DNA of 64,000 nucleotides from assembly GCF_019084075.1 (NCBI RefSeq), contig NZ_JAHREN010000001.1, positions 3,817,501 through 3,881,500 on the forward strand. The letters are read 5' to 3'. The translations under genes were made by a program, and so were the position numbers. Shown here piece by piece: positions 8,522 to 17,409 of this stretch (position 1 is the stretch's first letter; every line of letters begins with the position of its first letter). A model generated the notes under the pieces. It was not told the origin of the DNA. It saw nothing but the letters and a program-made list of their open reading frames with translations, and did no database searches. Source of the stretch: Siccirubricoccus sp. G192 (lineage in GTDB: Bacteria; Pseudomonadota; Alphaproteobacteria; Acetobacterales; Acetobacteraceae).

Positions 8522-10064
8522 CCTCGGCACCAGCTTCATGGCCAGCGTGGCGCGCGACCCGCACGCCCTGGCGCTGGTGGATGGCGATCTGCGGCTCAGC
8601 TATGCCGAGTGGCACGCAAAGATCTCCGCGCTGGTCGCGGGGCTGGATAATCTTGGGCTGCGGCGTGGCGACCGCATGCTGACCGTCTTGCAGAACCGCT
8701 GGCAGGCGGCGACGCTGCACTGGGCCTGCCAGCTTGCCGGCCTCATCATCGTGCCGCTGAACTGGCGTGCCAAGGTGGACGAGGTGGACTACGCGATAGC
8801 CGATGCCGAAGCCCGCGCCGTGGTCTTCGAGGTGGTCTCGGCGGAGGCGGTTGCGGCCGCGCCGGCGGCACTGCACCTGCCCCGCATCGCGCTCGATGCG
8901 CCCGGGCCCGGCGAGACCGGCTTCGACGCACTGGTCCAGGGCAGCGCGCCGGAGGTGGCGCCGCGCGCCGCGGCCGAGGACTGGTCGGTGATGCTCTATA
9001 CCTCCGGCACCACATCCCGCCCCAAGGGCGTGCCGCGGCGGCACCGGGCGGAGCGCGCGGCGGCGGTGGCGCATGTGGCGCAGAACCTCTATGCGCATGG
9101 CGAGCGGACGCTTGGCGTGATGCCGCTCTATCACACCATGGGCGTGCGCTCCCTGCTGGCGATGTCGCTGATCGGCGGCACCTTCGTCTGCCTGCCGCGC
9201 TTCGATGCCGCCGCGGCGCTGGCGCTGATCGAGGCCGAGCGGGTCAGCAATCTCTATCTGGTGCCGACCCTCTACCATGACCTGCTGCATCATCCGCGCT
9301 TCGCGGCAACGGATGTCTCCTCGGTGCGGAAACTCGGCTTCGCCGGCGCCTCCATGACGGACGGGTTGCTGCGCGCGTTGGAGGCGGCGTTCCGGCCGGA
9401 GCTGTTCGTCAACCACTATGGCAGTTCGGAAATCTACACCTTCACCATCGACCAGGCGGCGCCACGCAAGCCGGGCAGTGCAGGCCGCGCCGGCATCAAC
9501 CAGATGGTGCGGGTGGTCCGACTGGATGCGGCGGGGCCGCAGGATGCGGCGGCGGTGGGCGAGGAAGGCCAGGTCATCGCGCTGCTGGCCGGCGACGAAT
9601 CCTTCGAGGGCTATTGGCGCCGCCCGGAGGCGGATGCGAAGGCCCTGCGGCAGGGCTGGTACTTCACCGGCGATACCGGCTTCCTGGATGCCGATGGCGA
9701 TCTCTTCGTCACCGGCCGGGTGGACGACATGATCATCACCGGCGGCGAGAACGTCTCCCCGGTCGAGATCGAGAGCTGCCTCTCGCTACATCCGGCGGTG
9801 GCCGAGGTCGCCGTGGTCGGCCTGCCGGATACACGCTGGGGCAGGATCGTCACGGCTTTTGTCGCCGCGCACGGCCGGGTAACGGCGGCGGAGTTGGACC
9901 GGCATTGCCGCGACTCCGGCCTCAGCAATTTCAAGCGGCCGCGCCGCTTCATCTTTGTGCAGGAGGTGCCGCGCTCGCCTGTCGGCAAGCTGCTGCGCCG
10001 CAAGCTGGTGGAGGGCGATTATCGCCTCGCCGCCCCCAAGACAGACCAGGAGCAAAGTATATGA
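8514..10064 (+). CDS. Class I adenylate-forming acyl-CoA synthetase (HmfD-like, possible 2-furoyl-CoA synthetase)
   Basis: ATP-dependent CoA ligase of 516 residues. Motifs in order: the P-loop YTSGTTSRPKGVPRRHRAE near residue 165, YGSSEIYTF near 303, the hinge/ATP motif GWYFTGDTGFLDADG with GRVDDMIITGGENVSP near 400, and the terminal catalytic lysine in RSPVGKLLRR. The PKGVPRRHRAERA form of the P-loop is shared with aromatic-acid ligases rather than long-chain fatty acid ligases. The start at 8514 overlaps the 2Fe-2S gene by eight bases, and its stop overlaps the next start (ATGA). Ligase, dehydrogenase and hydratase genes in one run suggest ring activation as a CoA thioester before hydroxylation; 2-furoate is the favoured substrate by analogy with HmfD. 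Confidence 0.85.
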   Translation: MLDLGTSFMASVARDPHALALVDGDLRLSYAEWHAKISALVAGLDNLGLRRGDRMLTVLQNRWQAATLHWACQLAGLIIVPLNWRAKVDEVDYAIADAEARAVVFEVVSAEAVAAAPAALHLPRIALDAPGPGETGFDALVQGSAPEVAPRAAAEDWSVMLYTSGTTSRPKGVPRRHRAERAAAVAHVAQNLYAHGERTLGVMPLYHTMGVRSLLAMSLIGGTFVCLPRFDAAAALALIEAERVSNLYLVPTLYHDLLHHPRFAATDVSSVRKLGFAGASMTDGLLRALEAAFRPELFVNHYGSSEIYTFTIDQAAPRKPGSAGRAGINQMVRVVRLDAAGPQDAAAVGEEGQVIALLAGDESFEGYWRRPEADAKALRQGWYFTGDTGFLDADGDLFVTGRVDDMIITGGENVSPVEIESCLSLHPAVAEVAVVGLPDTRWGRIVTAFVAAHGRVTAAELDRHCRDSGLSNFKRPRRFIFVQEVPRSPVGKLLRRKLVEGDYRLAAPKTDQEQSI

Positions 10065-10846
10065 GCGACGATCCCCGCCTGACCGGCCTGGACGGATTCC
10101 GGGTGGAGCTGGCTGGGCCACGGGCTGATCTGGTGCTGCACCGGCCGCCGCTGAACGTCATCTCCATGCCACAGCGTGACCAGCTTCGCCGCGCCTTCGA
10201 GGCGCTGGACGAGATGGAAGAGATGCGCGTCATCGTGCTGCGCGCGGAAGGCGAGCATTTCTCCTCCGGCGGCTATATCAAGGGCTTCCTGGAATCCTCG
10301 CCGGAGGTGGTCTCGAAGCTGGCCTGGAACATCGCCGCGCCGGCGCGCTGCTCGAAGCCGGTCATTGCCGCCAATCGCGGCTTCACCTTCGGGGTCGGCT
10401 TCGAGATCAGCCTCGCCTGTGATTTCCGCATCTGTTCGGAGACCACGCAATATGCGCTGCCGGAGCAGAAGCTGGGGCAGATCCCGGGTTCGGGCGGTTC
10501 GGCGCGGCTGCAGAAGATCGTCGGCATCACCCGCACCAAGGATATCGTCATGCGCTCCCGCCGGATTCCGGCGAAGCAGGCGCTGGACTGGGGCATCGCC
10601 ACCGAGGTGGTGCCGGACGACAGGCTGGAAGCCACGGTGGAGGCGCTGGTACAGGAGTTAATCGGCTTTGCCCCGTTGGCGCAGCGCACCGCGAAGAAGC
10701 TGCTGAATGATACCGAGGATGCGCTGCTCAATACCGCCATCGAGCTGGAGGGGCATTGCTACAGCCGGCTCCGCACCTCGGAGGACTTCGCGGAGGGGGT
10801 GCGCGCGTTCCACGAGAAGCGTGCGCCGCTGTTCAAGGGGCGTTAG
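10061..10846 (+). CDS. Enoyl-CoA hydratase/isomerase family protein (HmfE-like, possible 2-oxoglutaryl-CoA hydrolase)
   Basis: Crotonase-fold protein of 261 residues. The first oxyanion-hole segment (GEHFSSGGYIKGF, residues about 65-77) and the second (NRGFTFGVGFEISLACDFRI, about 105-124) are clear. In the hmf pathway a protein of this family hydrolyses 2-oxoglutaryl-CoA, the ring-opening product, and the gene sits directly after the ligase just as here. Sequence alone cannot separate hydrolase from hydratase, so the specific activity is inferred from the order. ATG overlaps the ligase stop. It is the last gene of the co-directional hydroxylase operon; the next gene is on the other strand and overlaps its 3' end by 14 bases. 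Confidence 0.85.
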   Translation: MSDDPRLTGLDGFRVELAGPRADLVLHRPPLNVISMPQRDQLRRAFEALDEMEEMRVIVLRAEGEHFSSGGYIKGFLESSPEVVSKLAWNIAAPARCSKPVIAANRGFTFGVGFEISLACDFRICSETTQYALPEQKLGQIPGSGGSARLQKIVGITRTKDIVMRSRRIPAKQALDWGIATEVVPDDRLEATVEALVQELIGFAPLAQRTAKKLLNDTEDALLNTAIELEGHCYSRLRTSEDFAEGVRAFHEKRAPLFKGR

Positions 10847-11339
10847 CGGCCTCGGCCGCCGTGGCCAGCAGGGCTGTGGCCGCGGCGGTCCCCTCCCCGG
10901 CGCCGGACCAGGCCAGCAGCGCATGTAGGTTGCGCAGCGCCAGTCCGCGGCTTGGCGCCGCCGCCAGCCAGCCTGCCGCCATGCGGAACAGCATCGCCTG
11001 TTGCAGTTGCTCCGCTTCCAGTTCCAGCGCCGCCACACGCTGGCGGAGCGCCTTGACCGGTGCCTCCGGCCGCGGCTTCAGCCGGCGGCGCAGGTTACGG
11101 AGCGGCGCCACGACCTCCTCCCGCCAGTCTTGCACCAGTGCGGCCGCCTCCGCTACATCCGCCGGCGCCAGCGCCATGCCCCGCCCGGCACCGGCCCAGG
11201 CGCAGAACAGCGCCAGGTTCACGTCCAGCCCGAAGCGGTCCTGCAATGCGAGGCAGGCGTCCTGGACCCCCGGTGCGGCATAGACCGCGAGGGAAAAATG
11301 CCAGAAGGCATTCTCCGGCTGCAGCGTGTCCCCTTCCAT
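10833..11339 (-). CDS. TIGR02444 family protein
   Basis: A 168-residue cytoplasmic protein matching the small TIGR02444 family by its N-terminal signature FWHFSLAVYAAPGVQDACLA followed by FGLDVNLALFCAWAG. The middle part is helical and charged (RNLRRRLKPRPEAPVKALRQRVAALE), likely a coiled coil. The biochemical role of the family is unknown. It is encoded against the flow of the catabolic operon and converges on the hydratase gene. The 80-base gap to the UbiD gene must hold both promoters. Nothing ties it to furoate metabolism. Confidence 0.8.
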   Translation of the reverse strand: MEGDTLQPENAFWHFSLAVYAAPGVQDACLALQDRFGLDVNLALFCAWAGAGRGMALAPADVAEAAALVQDWREEVVAPLRNLRRRLKPRPEAPVKALRQRVAALELEAEQLQQAMLFRMAAGWLAAAPSRGLALRNLHALLAWSGAGEGTAAATALLATAAEAANAP

Positions 11340-11434
11340 GCCGCGAGTCTGGATCAGGGTACGGCCGTGGGCAAGCTATGCGTCCGGCGCAGAGGGTGCA
11401 TAATCCCAGGCCGCGCCAGAGCATGGAGGATCGG

Positions 11435-12853
11435 ATGCCAGCGGAGAGCAGCCAGCAGGAGGCCGCGAAGCCCGTCACGCGGCTGCGCGACTGGCTGGAC
11501 CATCTCGCGGCGCGGGAGAGGCTGGCCGTGGCGCGGCGCGGCCTGTCGCTGGTGCATGAGATCGCCGCAGTGGCGAATCGGCTGGATGGGCGCAAGGCCA
11601 CGGTCTTCCCGAATCCCGGTGGCCATGCGGTTCCCGTGGTCTCCGGGCTGATCTCCGACCGCGGCTGGATGGCGGAGGCGATGGGCGTGCCGCCCGCGCA
11701 ACTGCTCCGCCGCTTCCAGGACGCCGCCGCCACGCCCCTGCCCTGGCGGGAAGTGAGCGCAGCACCGGTGCAGGAGGTGGTCCACCGGCCGGTGGACCTG
11801 GCCCGGCTGTTGCCGATACCGACCCATAACGAGCATGACAGTGGCCCCTACATCACCGCCGGCCTGCTGATCTCCCGCAATCCGCGCAGCGGCGTGCAGA
11901 ACGTGACGATCCACCGGTTGCAGTTGAATGCGCCGGACCGGCTCGGCGTGCTGCTGCTGCCGCGCCACACCCTCGCCTATCTGCACATGGCGGAGGAGAT
12001 GGGGCAGGATCTGGAGGTGGCGATCGTGGTCGGGATCGACCCGCTGACCCTGCTGGCCTCCCAGGCCATTGCACCGCTCGATGCGGATGAGCTGGAGATC
12101 GCCGGCGCGCTACATGGCGCGGCACTGCCGGTGGTGCAATGCGTAACCAATGCCGTGCGCGTTCCGGCCGAGGCGGAGATCGTCATCGAGGGTCGCATCC
12201 TGCGCGATACGCGGGAGGAGGAAGGCCCCTTCGGCGAATTCCCGCAGTATTACGGCGAGCGGGCGAAGCGCCATGTGGTGCAGGTGGATGCGGTGACGAC
12301 GCGCAGGCGGCCGATCTTCCACACCATCGTGGGCGGCGGGCTCGAGCATCTATTGCTGGGCGGCATCCCGCGCGAGGCGACCCTGCTCACGCATCTGCAA
12401 CGCAGTTTCCCAGGCGTGACCGATGTGCATCTCGGGCGTGGCGGCGTGATGCGCTACCACCTGACGGTGCAGATGCGGAAGCGCTCCGAGGGCGAGGCGA
12501 AGAACGTCATCCTTGGCGCCTTCGGCGGGCATTACGACATCAAGCAGGTGGTGGTGGTGGACGAGGATGTGGATATCCACGACCCCAACGAGGTGGAATG
12601 GGCGGTGGCGACGCGGTTCCAGGCGGATCGCGACCTGCTGGTGATCCCGGGCGCGCAGGGCTCGCGCCTCGATCCCTCCACGGAAGATGGGTTCGGCGCC
12701 AAGATGGGGCTGGATGCGACACGGCCATTGAATGCGCCGGAGATGCGGTTCAAGCGCATCTCCGTGCCTGGCCAGATCGCCATCCGCTTGCAGGATGTGC
12801 TGGACCCGGTGGCGGGCACGGCGTGGCGCGAGGCATTGGGGAGCGAAGCATGA
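11435..12853 (+). CDS. UbiD family decarboxylase
   Basis: Prenylated-FMN-dependent (de)carboxylase of 472 residues. Family signatures are NVTIHRLQL (the Arg of the E-R-E triad region) and EEEGPFGEFPQYYGE, which carries the two acidic active-site residues, followed by the C-terminal VVVVDEDVDIHDPNEVEWA. The start at 11435 is preferred over 11423 because GGAGG lies five bases upstream of it. UbiD proteins act on aromatic and alpha,beta-unsaturated acids; HmfF, the furan-2,5-dicarboxylate decarboxylase of the furan pathway, is one, and this is the attractive reading next to the HmfABCDE-like operon. No ubiX-type prenyltransferase is in the window. Its stop overlaps the next start (ATGA). Confidence 0.88.
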   Translation: MPAESSQQEAAKPVTRLRDWLDHLAARERLAVARRGLSLVHEIAAVANRLDGRKATVFPNPGGHAVPVVSGLISDRGWMAEAMGVPPAQLLRRFQDAAATPLPWREVSAAPVQEVVHRPVDLARLLPIPTHNEHDSGPYITAGLLISRNPRSGVQNVTIHRLQLNAPDRLGVLLLPRHTLAYLHMAEEMGQDLEVAIVVGIDPLTLLASQAIAPLDADELEIAGALHGAALPVVQCVTNAVRVPAEAEIVIEGRILRDTREEEGPFGEFPQYYGERAKRHVVQVDAVTTRRRPIFHTIVGGGLEHLLLGGIPREATLLTHLQRSFPGVTDVHLGRGGVMRYHLTVQMRKRSEGEAKNVILGAFGGHYDIKQVVVVDEDVDIHDPNEVEWAVATRFQADRDLLVIPGAQGSRLDPSTEDGFGAKMGLDATRPLNAPEMRFKRISVPGQIAIRLQDVLDPVAGTAWREALGSEA

Positions 12854-14151
12854 GTGGCAGCAGCACGGGGAACACGGGAAAGCCGCAGGGCTGGGGCGCC
12901 GGCGCCACCGAGACACCGGCGGCCCGGATGCGCCGGCGCTTCCCCGCTTTCGGCGACCTTCAGCGCCACGCGAAGCTGCGCGTCGCCCGCTTCGCCTATG
13001 ATTTCGTCGAAGGTGGCGTCGGCGACGGCGCGCCGAATGTCGCGCATAACCGCGCCGCGATGGATGCGGTGCGGATCGTGCCCCGCTACGCGCTGGATGT
13101 GAGCCAGGTCTCCACCGCCACCTCGCTCTTCGGGCGGGACTACGCCATGCCGGTCGGCGTCGCGCCCATGGGCAATATCGGCATGATCTGGCCGGAGGCG
13201 GATGCGATCCTGGCGGCGGCGGCGCAGGCGGCGCGCGTCCCCTATGTCAGCTCCACCGTCGCCAATGTCGGGATGGAGCGGCTGGCGCAACTCGCGCCGG
13301 ATGTCTTCTGGTTCCAGCTCTACGGCCTGCCGGGCAACAGCCACGCGGTCTCGGTGGACCTGATCCAACGGGCGGAAGCGGCGGGTGCCCATGCGCTGGT
13401 GCTGACGCTGGACGTGCCGCTGCGGCAGAAGCGCGTGCATGATGTGCGCAACGGGCTGGTGGTACCCTTCCGCTTCCGCCCGCGTACCGTCTTCGACATC
13501 GCGCGTGCCCCGCTCTGGGCGCTGTCGATGCTGCAGAAGGGCCAGCCGCGCTTCGAAAACCTGCGCAAATATGTGGGCGAGAGCGCCAGCAATGCGGAGC
13601 TTGCCGGCTTCGTGCATGCGCGCATGACCACCGGCATCACCTGGGAGGACATCGCGCGGTTCCGCGAAATCTGGCCGCGCGCCCTGGTTCTGAAAGGCAT
13701 CCAGCACCCGGAGGATGCCGAGCGCGCCGCAGCGTTGGGGGTGGACGGCATCTGGGTGTCGAATCATGGCGGCAGGCAATTCGATGCCGCGCCGGCGGCG
13801 ATCGATACCGTGCCGGCCATCGCCGCGGCACTCGGCGGGCGGGCGAAGGTGCTGCTGGACGGTTCCATCCGCTCCGGGCTCGATGTATTCCGCTCGCTGG
13901 CGGTGGGGGCCGATTTCACCTTCTCCGGCCGCGCCTTCATGTGGTCCGTCGCTGCGCTCGGTACGGCGGGCGGCGACCATGCCATGGCGGCCTTCCAGGA
14001 GGAGATCCGCGGCACCTTCGGCCAGGGCGGCGTGCGCTCGGTCGAGGAGGCGATGCGCGCCACCGTGCTGCATCCCAACGCGATTCACTTCGACCCGCCA
14101 GGCAATGCCGCGCTGCCGGAAGCGCCGCGGCGGCGCCTGGCCGAGGCATGA
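12850..14151 (+). CDS. FMN-dependent alpha-hydroxy-acid oxidase/dehydrogenase
   Basis: A 433-residue TIM-barrel flavoprotein of the glycolate oxidase/lactate dehydrogenase/mandelate dehydrogenase family. Seen in order: FVEGGVGDGAPNVAHNR near residue 55, the FMN segment PVGVAPMGNIGMIWPEAD near 100, the catalytic His/Arg motif WVSNHGGRQFDAAPA near 305, and the phosphate-binding LDGSIRSGLDVFRSLAVGAD near 340. It oxidises a 2-hydroxy acid to a 2-oxo acid. The gene is coupled to ubiD by a four-base overlap. The substrate is unknown; with the ThDP decarboxylase at the other end of the locus it could act on an aryl hydroxy acid, but this is speculation. Confidence 0.88.
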   Translation: MSGSSTGNTGKPQGWGAGATETPAARMRRRFPAFGDLQRHAKLRVARFAYDFVEGGVGDGAPNVAHNRAAMDAVRIVPRYALDVSQVSTATSLFGRDYAMPVGVAPMGNIGMIWPEADAILAAAAQAARVPYVSSTVANVGMERLAQLAPDVFWFQLYGLPGNSHAVSVDLIQRAEAAGAHALVLTLDVPLRQKRVHDVRNGLVVPFRFRPRTVFDIARAPLWALSMLQKGQPRFENLRKYVGESASNAELAGFVHARMTTGITWEDIARFREIWPRALVLKGIQHPEDAERAAALGVDGIWVSNHGGRQFDAAPAAIDTVPAIAAALGGRAKVLLDGSIRSGLDVFRSLAVGADFTFSGRAFMWSVAALGTAGGDHAMAAFQEEIRGTFGQGGVRSVEEAMRATVLHPNAIHFDPPGNAALPEAPRRRLAEA

Positions 14152-14155
14152 CCCC

Positions 14156-15007
14156 ATGACGCCTGCCCTTCGGAGAACCGCCTTGCTTGAGACCCCCGCC
14201 ACCGATCTGCTGCGCGCCCGCTACGGGGCGGATGCGCCACCAGCGGAGGGGCCGCTGAACGCAGTGCTGGAATTGCTGCTCTCGCACCGCTCCGTGCGCG
14301 CCTTCCTGCCGCGGCCATTGCCGCCGGGGGCGCTGGAGATGGTGGTGGCGGCCGCGCAGTCCGCCGCCACCTCCTCCAACCTGCAAACCTGGAGCGTGCT
14401 GGCGGTGGAGGACCCGGAGCGCAAGGCGCGGCTCTCGGCGCTGGCGGCAGGGCAGAAATTCGTGGCGCAATGCCCGCTGCTGCTGGTCTGGCTGGCCGAT
14501 CTTTCGCGCCTGGCCCGGCTCGGCGAGGCGCGCGGGAAGACGCTGGAAGGACTGGACTACATGGAGGCCTTCCTGGTCGCCGCGCTGGATGCCGCGCTGG
14601 CGGCGCAGAATGCGGTGGTGGCGCTGGAATCGCTCGGCCTCGGCGGCGTCTATATCGGCGCCATGCGCAACAAGCCGGAGGAGGTCGCGGCGGAGCTCGG
14701 CCTGCCGCCCAATGTCATGGCGGTCTTCGGTCTCTGCATCGGCTGGCCCGATCCCGCGGTGCAGGCGGAGGTGAAGCCGCGGCTTCCGCAAGCCGCCGTG
14801 CTGCATCGCGAGCAGTATGACGCGACTGCGGAGGCCGGGGCGGTGGAATCCTATGATGCCGCGATGCGCGAGTTCTCGCAGCGCAACGGCATGGGCGACC
14901 AGGCCTGGACGCCGCGCGTCATGGCTCGCATCGGCACCACCGCGGCGCTGACCGGGCGCGACCGGATGCGTGCCGCGCTGGACGGGATGGGATTCAGGTT
15001 GAGGTAG
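14156..15007 (+). CDS. Nitroreductase-family FMN oxidoreductase
   Basis: 283 residues with the FMN-binding N-terminal motif HRSVRAFLPRPLPPGALE, the AAQSAATSSNLQTW segment and the dimer-region sequence LESLGLGGVYIGAMRNKPEEV. This resembles NfsA/FRP-type NADPH oxidoreductases. Such enzymes reduce nitro groups, quinones or flavins; the physiological substrate is not evident. It begins five bases after the hydroxy-acid oxidase stop and ends the rightward operon. The convergent VWA gene stops one base later, so a shared or overlapping terminator is needed at about 15,008. The ATG at 14,156 is chosen; TTG at 14,183 is an alternative. Confidence 0.85.
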   Translation: MTPALRRTALLETPATDLLRARYGADAPPAEGPLNAVLELLLSHRSVRAFLPRPLPPGALEMVVAAAQSAATSSNLQTWSVLAVEDPERKARLSALAAGQKFVAQCPLLLVWLADLSRLARLGEARGKTLEGLDYMEAFLVAALDAALAAQNAVVALESLGLGGVYIGAMRNKPEEVAAELGLPPNVMAVFGLCIGWPDPAVQAEVKPRLPQAAVLHREQYDATAEAGAVESYDAAMREFSQRNGMGDQAWTPRVMARIGTTAALTGRDRMRAALDGMGFRLR

Positions 15008-15008
15008 C

Positions 15009-16349
15009 TCAGGCGCCGTCGCGCAGCAGGTCGCTGATGATCCGCTCCAGATGCTGCAATGTGTTACAGACGGCGGTGATGCGGCAATGTGGCGCGTAGC
15101 GAGGCATGTCGGAATCGCCAGTGCCCCAGACGGTGCGGACCTCCGGATTGAGCCAGATGATCTGCTTCGCCCGGTCCGCCATGCGCTTCAGGATCTCGAC
15201 GCGCGGATCGTTGCGGTTGCCGCGGCCGTCGCCGAGGATGATGACGGTGGTGCGGCTGTCCAGGATCTGCATCCAGCCACGCTCGAAATCCGCCAGCGCA
15301 TTGCCGTAATTGGAGGAGCCGAAGCCGATCTTTTCCAGCACCGCAGGGATGGCGCGCTCGATCGGCTCCCGCTCCAGGATGTTGCTGACCTCGATCAGCT
15401 CTCCGGCGAAGGCGAAGGAGCGCAGACCCGACAGGGCTTCGTTCAGCGAATAGAGGAACAGCAGCAGGAATTGCGACAGCGCAGCGACCGAGCCGCTGAC
15501 ATCGCAGAGCACCACCAGACGTGGCTTCTCGATCCGCTCCTGCTTCCATACGGTCAGGAAGGGCACCGCGTCCCAGCCCATGTTGCGGCGAAGGGTGCGG
15601 CGGGTATCGAGCACGCCGCGCCGCTCGCGCTTGCGGTTGCGGCCATATTGCGTGGCCAGGCGACGCGCCATGGCGCGCACCAGCAGGCGCATCCGCGCAT
15701 GGTCGCGGCGGTCGATGGCGGTGAGGCGGGTCTGCTGCAAGCGGCGTTCACGGTATTGCTGGTTCTCGCCCTCGGCGAAGAGTTGCAGGTTCTGTTGCAC
15801 GAAGTCGCGCACCTGCCCCCGCAGCCAGTCGCGCCCCTGGCGCAGGCGGCCGGCGGCCTCGCCCTGCCGGGCGATCTCCTGCTCCAGCGCCTGCAGCCCC
15901 ATCTGTTCCAGGATGCGGCGGGTGAACAGGTTCACCTGGGTGAACAGCGTGATGTTGGAAAGGCCGATGGCCACCGCAGCGCGTTCCATCACCGCGGCAA
16001 GGCCGGCCTGGTCGCCTTCCAGCAGCATCCGCGCCAGCGCGCCGCCGCCACCTCCGCCGGCGCTCTCGCCGCCGGACTGGCCTGGCAGCGCAGGTGGCGA
16101 GCTGTCGGGCCCGGCTGGCACCTCGGCGCGGAAGCTGTCGCGGCTGAAGAACAGATCGAAGCAGGACTCGAACTGCCGCTTCTCCTCCAGCGTCTTGGCG
16201 AGCACCAGGCCGAGCGTGTCGCGCAGCCTTTCGCGCTCGTCGAAGCCCACCACCTCCACCGCGCGCACCGCATCGATGCTCTCGGCCGGAGAGATGCGCA
16301 GCCCGGCACTGCGCGCGGCACGGAAGAAGTCAAGGAGGGGACCGCGCAT
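15009..16349 (-). CDS. VWA domain protein, CoxE-like
   Basis: A 446-residue cytoplasmic protein. The first 130 residues resemble the CoxE N-terminal region (FFRAARSAGLRISPAESIDAVRAVE). A glycine-rich linker follows near residue 100, and the C-terminal von Willebrand A domain holds the metal-ion-dependent adhesion motif DVSGS near residue 281. In carboxydotrophs CoxE works with the CoxD ATPase to mature the molybdenum-copper centre, and such pairs accompany many molybdenum hydroxylases. Here the pair lies convergent to, and within 8 kb of, the hydroxylase operon, so an insertion or maturation role for that enzyme is a reasonable inference. It is separated from the ATPase gene by nine bases. 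Confidence 0.85.
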   Translation of the reverse strand: MRGPLLDFFRAARSAGLRISPAESIDAVRAVEVVGFDERERLRDTLGLVLAKTLEEKRQFESCFDLFFSRDSFRAEVPAGPDSSPPALPGQSGGESAGGGGGGALARMLLEGDQAGLAAVMERAAVAIGLSNITLFTQVNLFTRRILEQMGLQALEQEIARQGEAAGRLRQGRDWLRGQVRDFVQQNLQLFAEGENQQYRERRLQQTRLTAIDRRDHARMRLLVRAMARRLATQYGRNRKRERRGVLDTRRTLRRNMGWDAVPFLTVWKQERIEKPRLVVLCDVSGSVAALSQFLLLFLYSLNEALSGLRSFAFAGELIEVSNILEREPIERAIPAVLEKIGFGSSNYGNALADFERGWMQILDSRTTVIILGDGRGNRNDPRVEILKRMADRAKQIIWLNPEVRTVWGTGDSDMPRYAPHCRITAVCNTLQHLERIISDLLRDGA

Positions 16350-16358
16350 GGCCCGGCT

Positions 16359-17315
16359 CTAGCGCACCGACTCCACCTCGCGCCGCGCCTTCTGCAGCAT
16401 GGCGCCGAGTTGAGGTTCCGCCACCTCGATGTCGTTCTCGAATTTCAGCAGCACGTTCAGCGTATTCCGCACCAGGTCGGGGTCCAGATCATGGGCATGC
16501 AGCAGCACCAGCACGCGGGCCCAGTCGATGGTTTCGCTGACCGAGGGGAGTTTCTTCAGGTCCAGGGTGCGCAATTGCTGCACGAAGCTCACCAATTGCC
16601 GACGCAACCCGGCCTCGATCCCCGGCACGCGGGTGGCGACGATGCGGCCCTCCAGCTTCGCATCGGGTAGGCCGATATGCAGGTGCAGGCAGCGGCGCTT
16701 CAGCGCATCCCCGAGGTCGCGCATGCTGTTCGAGGTCAGCAGCACAATCGGCGGCACGGTGGCGTGCACGGTGCCGATTTCCGGGATGCTCACCTGGTAG
16801 TCGGAGAGGATCTCCAGCAGGAAGGCCTCGAATTCCTGGTCGGCCTTGTCCACCTCATCGACCAGCAGCACCGCGCCGCCAGGCTCCCGCAGCGCCCGCA
16901 ACAGGGGCCTCGGCTCCAGGAAATGCTCGGAGAAGAACAGGTCGCTGAATCCGTGCAGCCGGCTCAATGCCGCCTCCAGCCCCGGCTCCTCGCCCAGCAC
17001 GGCGCCCAGCCGATCCTTCAGGATCTGGGTATAGAGAAGCTGCTTGCCGTATTTCCACTCATAGAGGGCCTTGGACTCGTCCAGCCCCTCATAGCACTGC
17101 ATTCGCACCAGCGGGATGCCGAGCCAGGCGGAGACCGCCTTGGCCAGTTCCGTCTTGCCGACCCCGGCCGGCCCTTCCACCAGGATCGGCTTGCGCAGGT
17201 GATGCGCCAGGTAGACGGCGGTGGAGATCGGCCGGCTGGCGATATAGCCGGCATCCTCCAGCCCGCGCTCCGTCGCCTCGATGGAATGGAGCAATTCGTG
17301 GAAAGCGGCACTCAT
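16359..17315 (-). CDS. MoxR-type AAA ATPase, CoxD-like
   Basis: A 318-residue AAA+ ATPase. The Walker A motif GPAGVGKTE is at about residues 44-52, Walker B with VLLVDEVDKAD near 148, and sensor 1 in VLLTSNSMRDL near 190, followed by an arginine-bearing lid. MoxR ATPases act as chaperones, usually with a VWA partner, and that partner is the next gene. The YEGLDESKALYEWKYGKQLL insert is typical of the CoxD branch. It is the first gene of a leftward two-gene unit, and its promoter should lie in the 94 bases before the peroxidase-like gene. Confidence 0.9.
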   Translation of the reverse strand: MSAAFHELLHSIEATERGLEDAGYIASRPISTAVYLAHHLRKPILVEGPAGVGKTELAKAVSAWLGIPLVRMQCYEGLDESKALYEWKYGKQLLYTQILKDRLGAVLGEEPGLEAALSRLHGFSDLFFSEHFLEPRPLLRALREPGGAVLLVDEVDKADQEFEAFLLEILSDYQVSIPEIGTVHATVPPIVLLTSNSMRDLGDALKRRCLHLHIGLPDAKLEGRIVATRVPGIEAGLRRQLVSFVQQLRTLDLKKLPSVSETIDWARVLVLLHAHDLDPDLVRNTLNVLLKFENDIEVAEPQLGAMLQKARREVESVR

Positions 17316-17409
17316 GCGGCGGGCGCGCCCCTATGATTGGGCATCCTGGACCTCCTGGCGGGCTTCCGGTCTTAGCGCGGGCCGCGCGCGGCGCCAAATT
17401 GGCCCCCGC

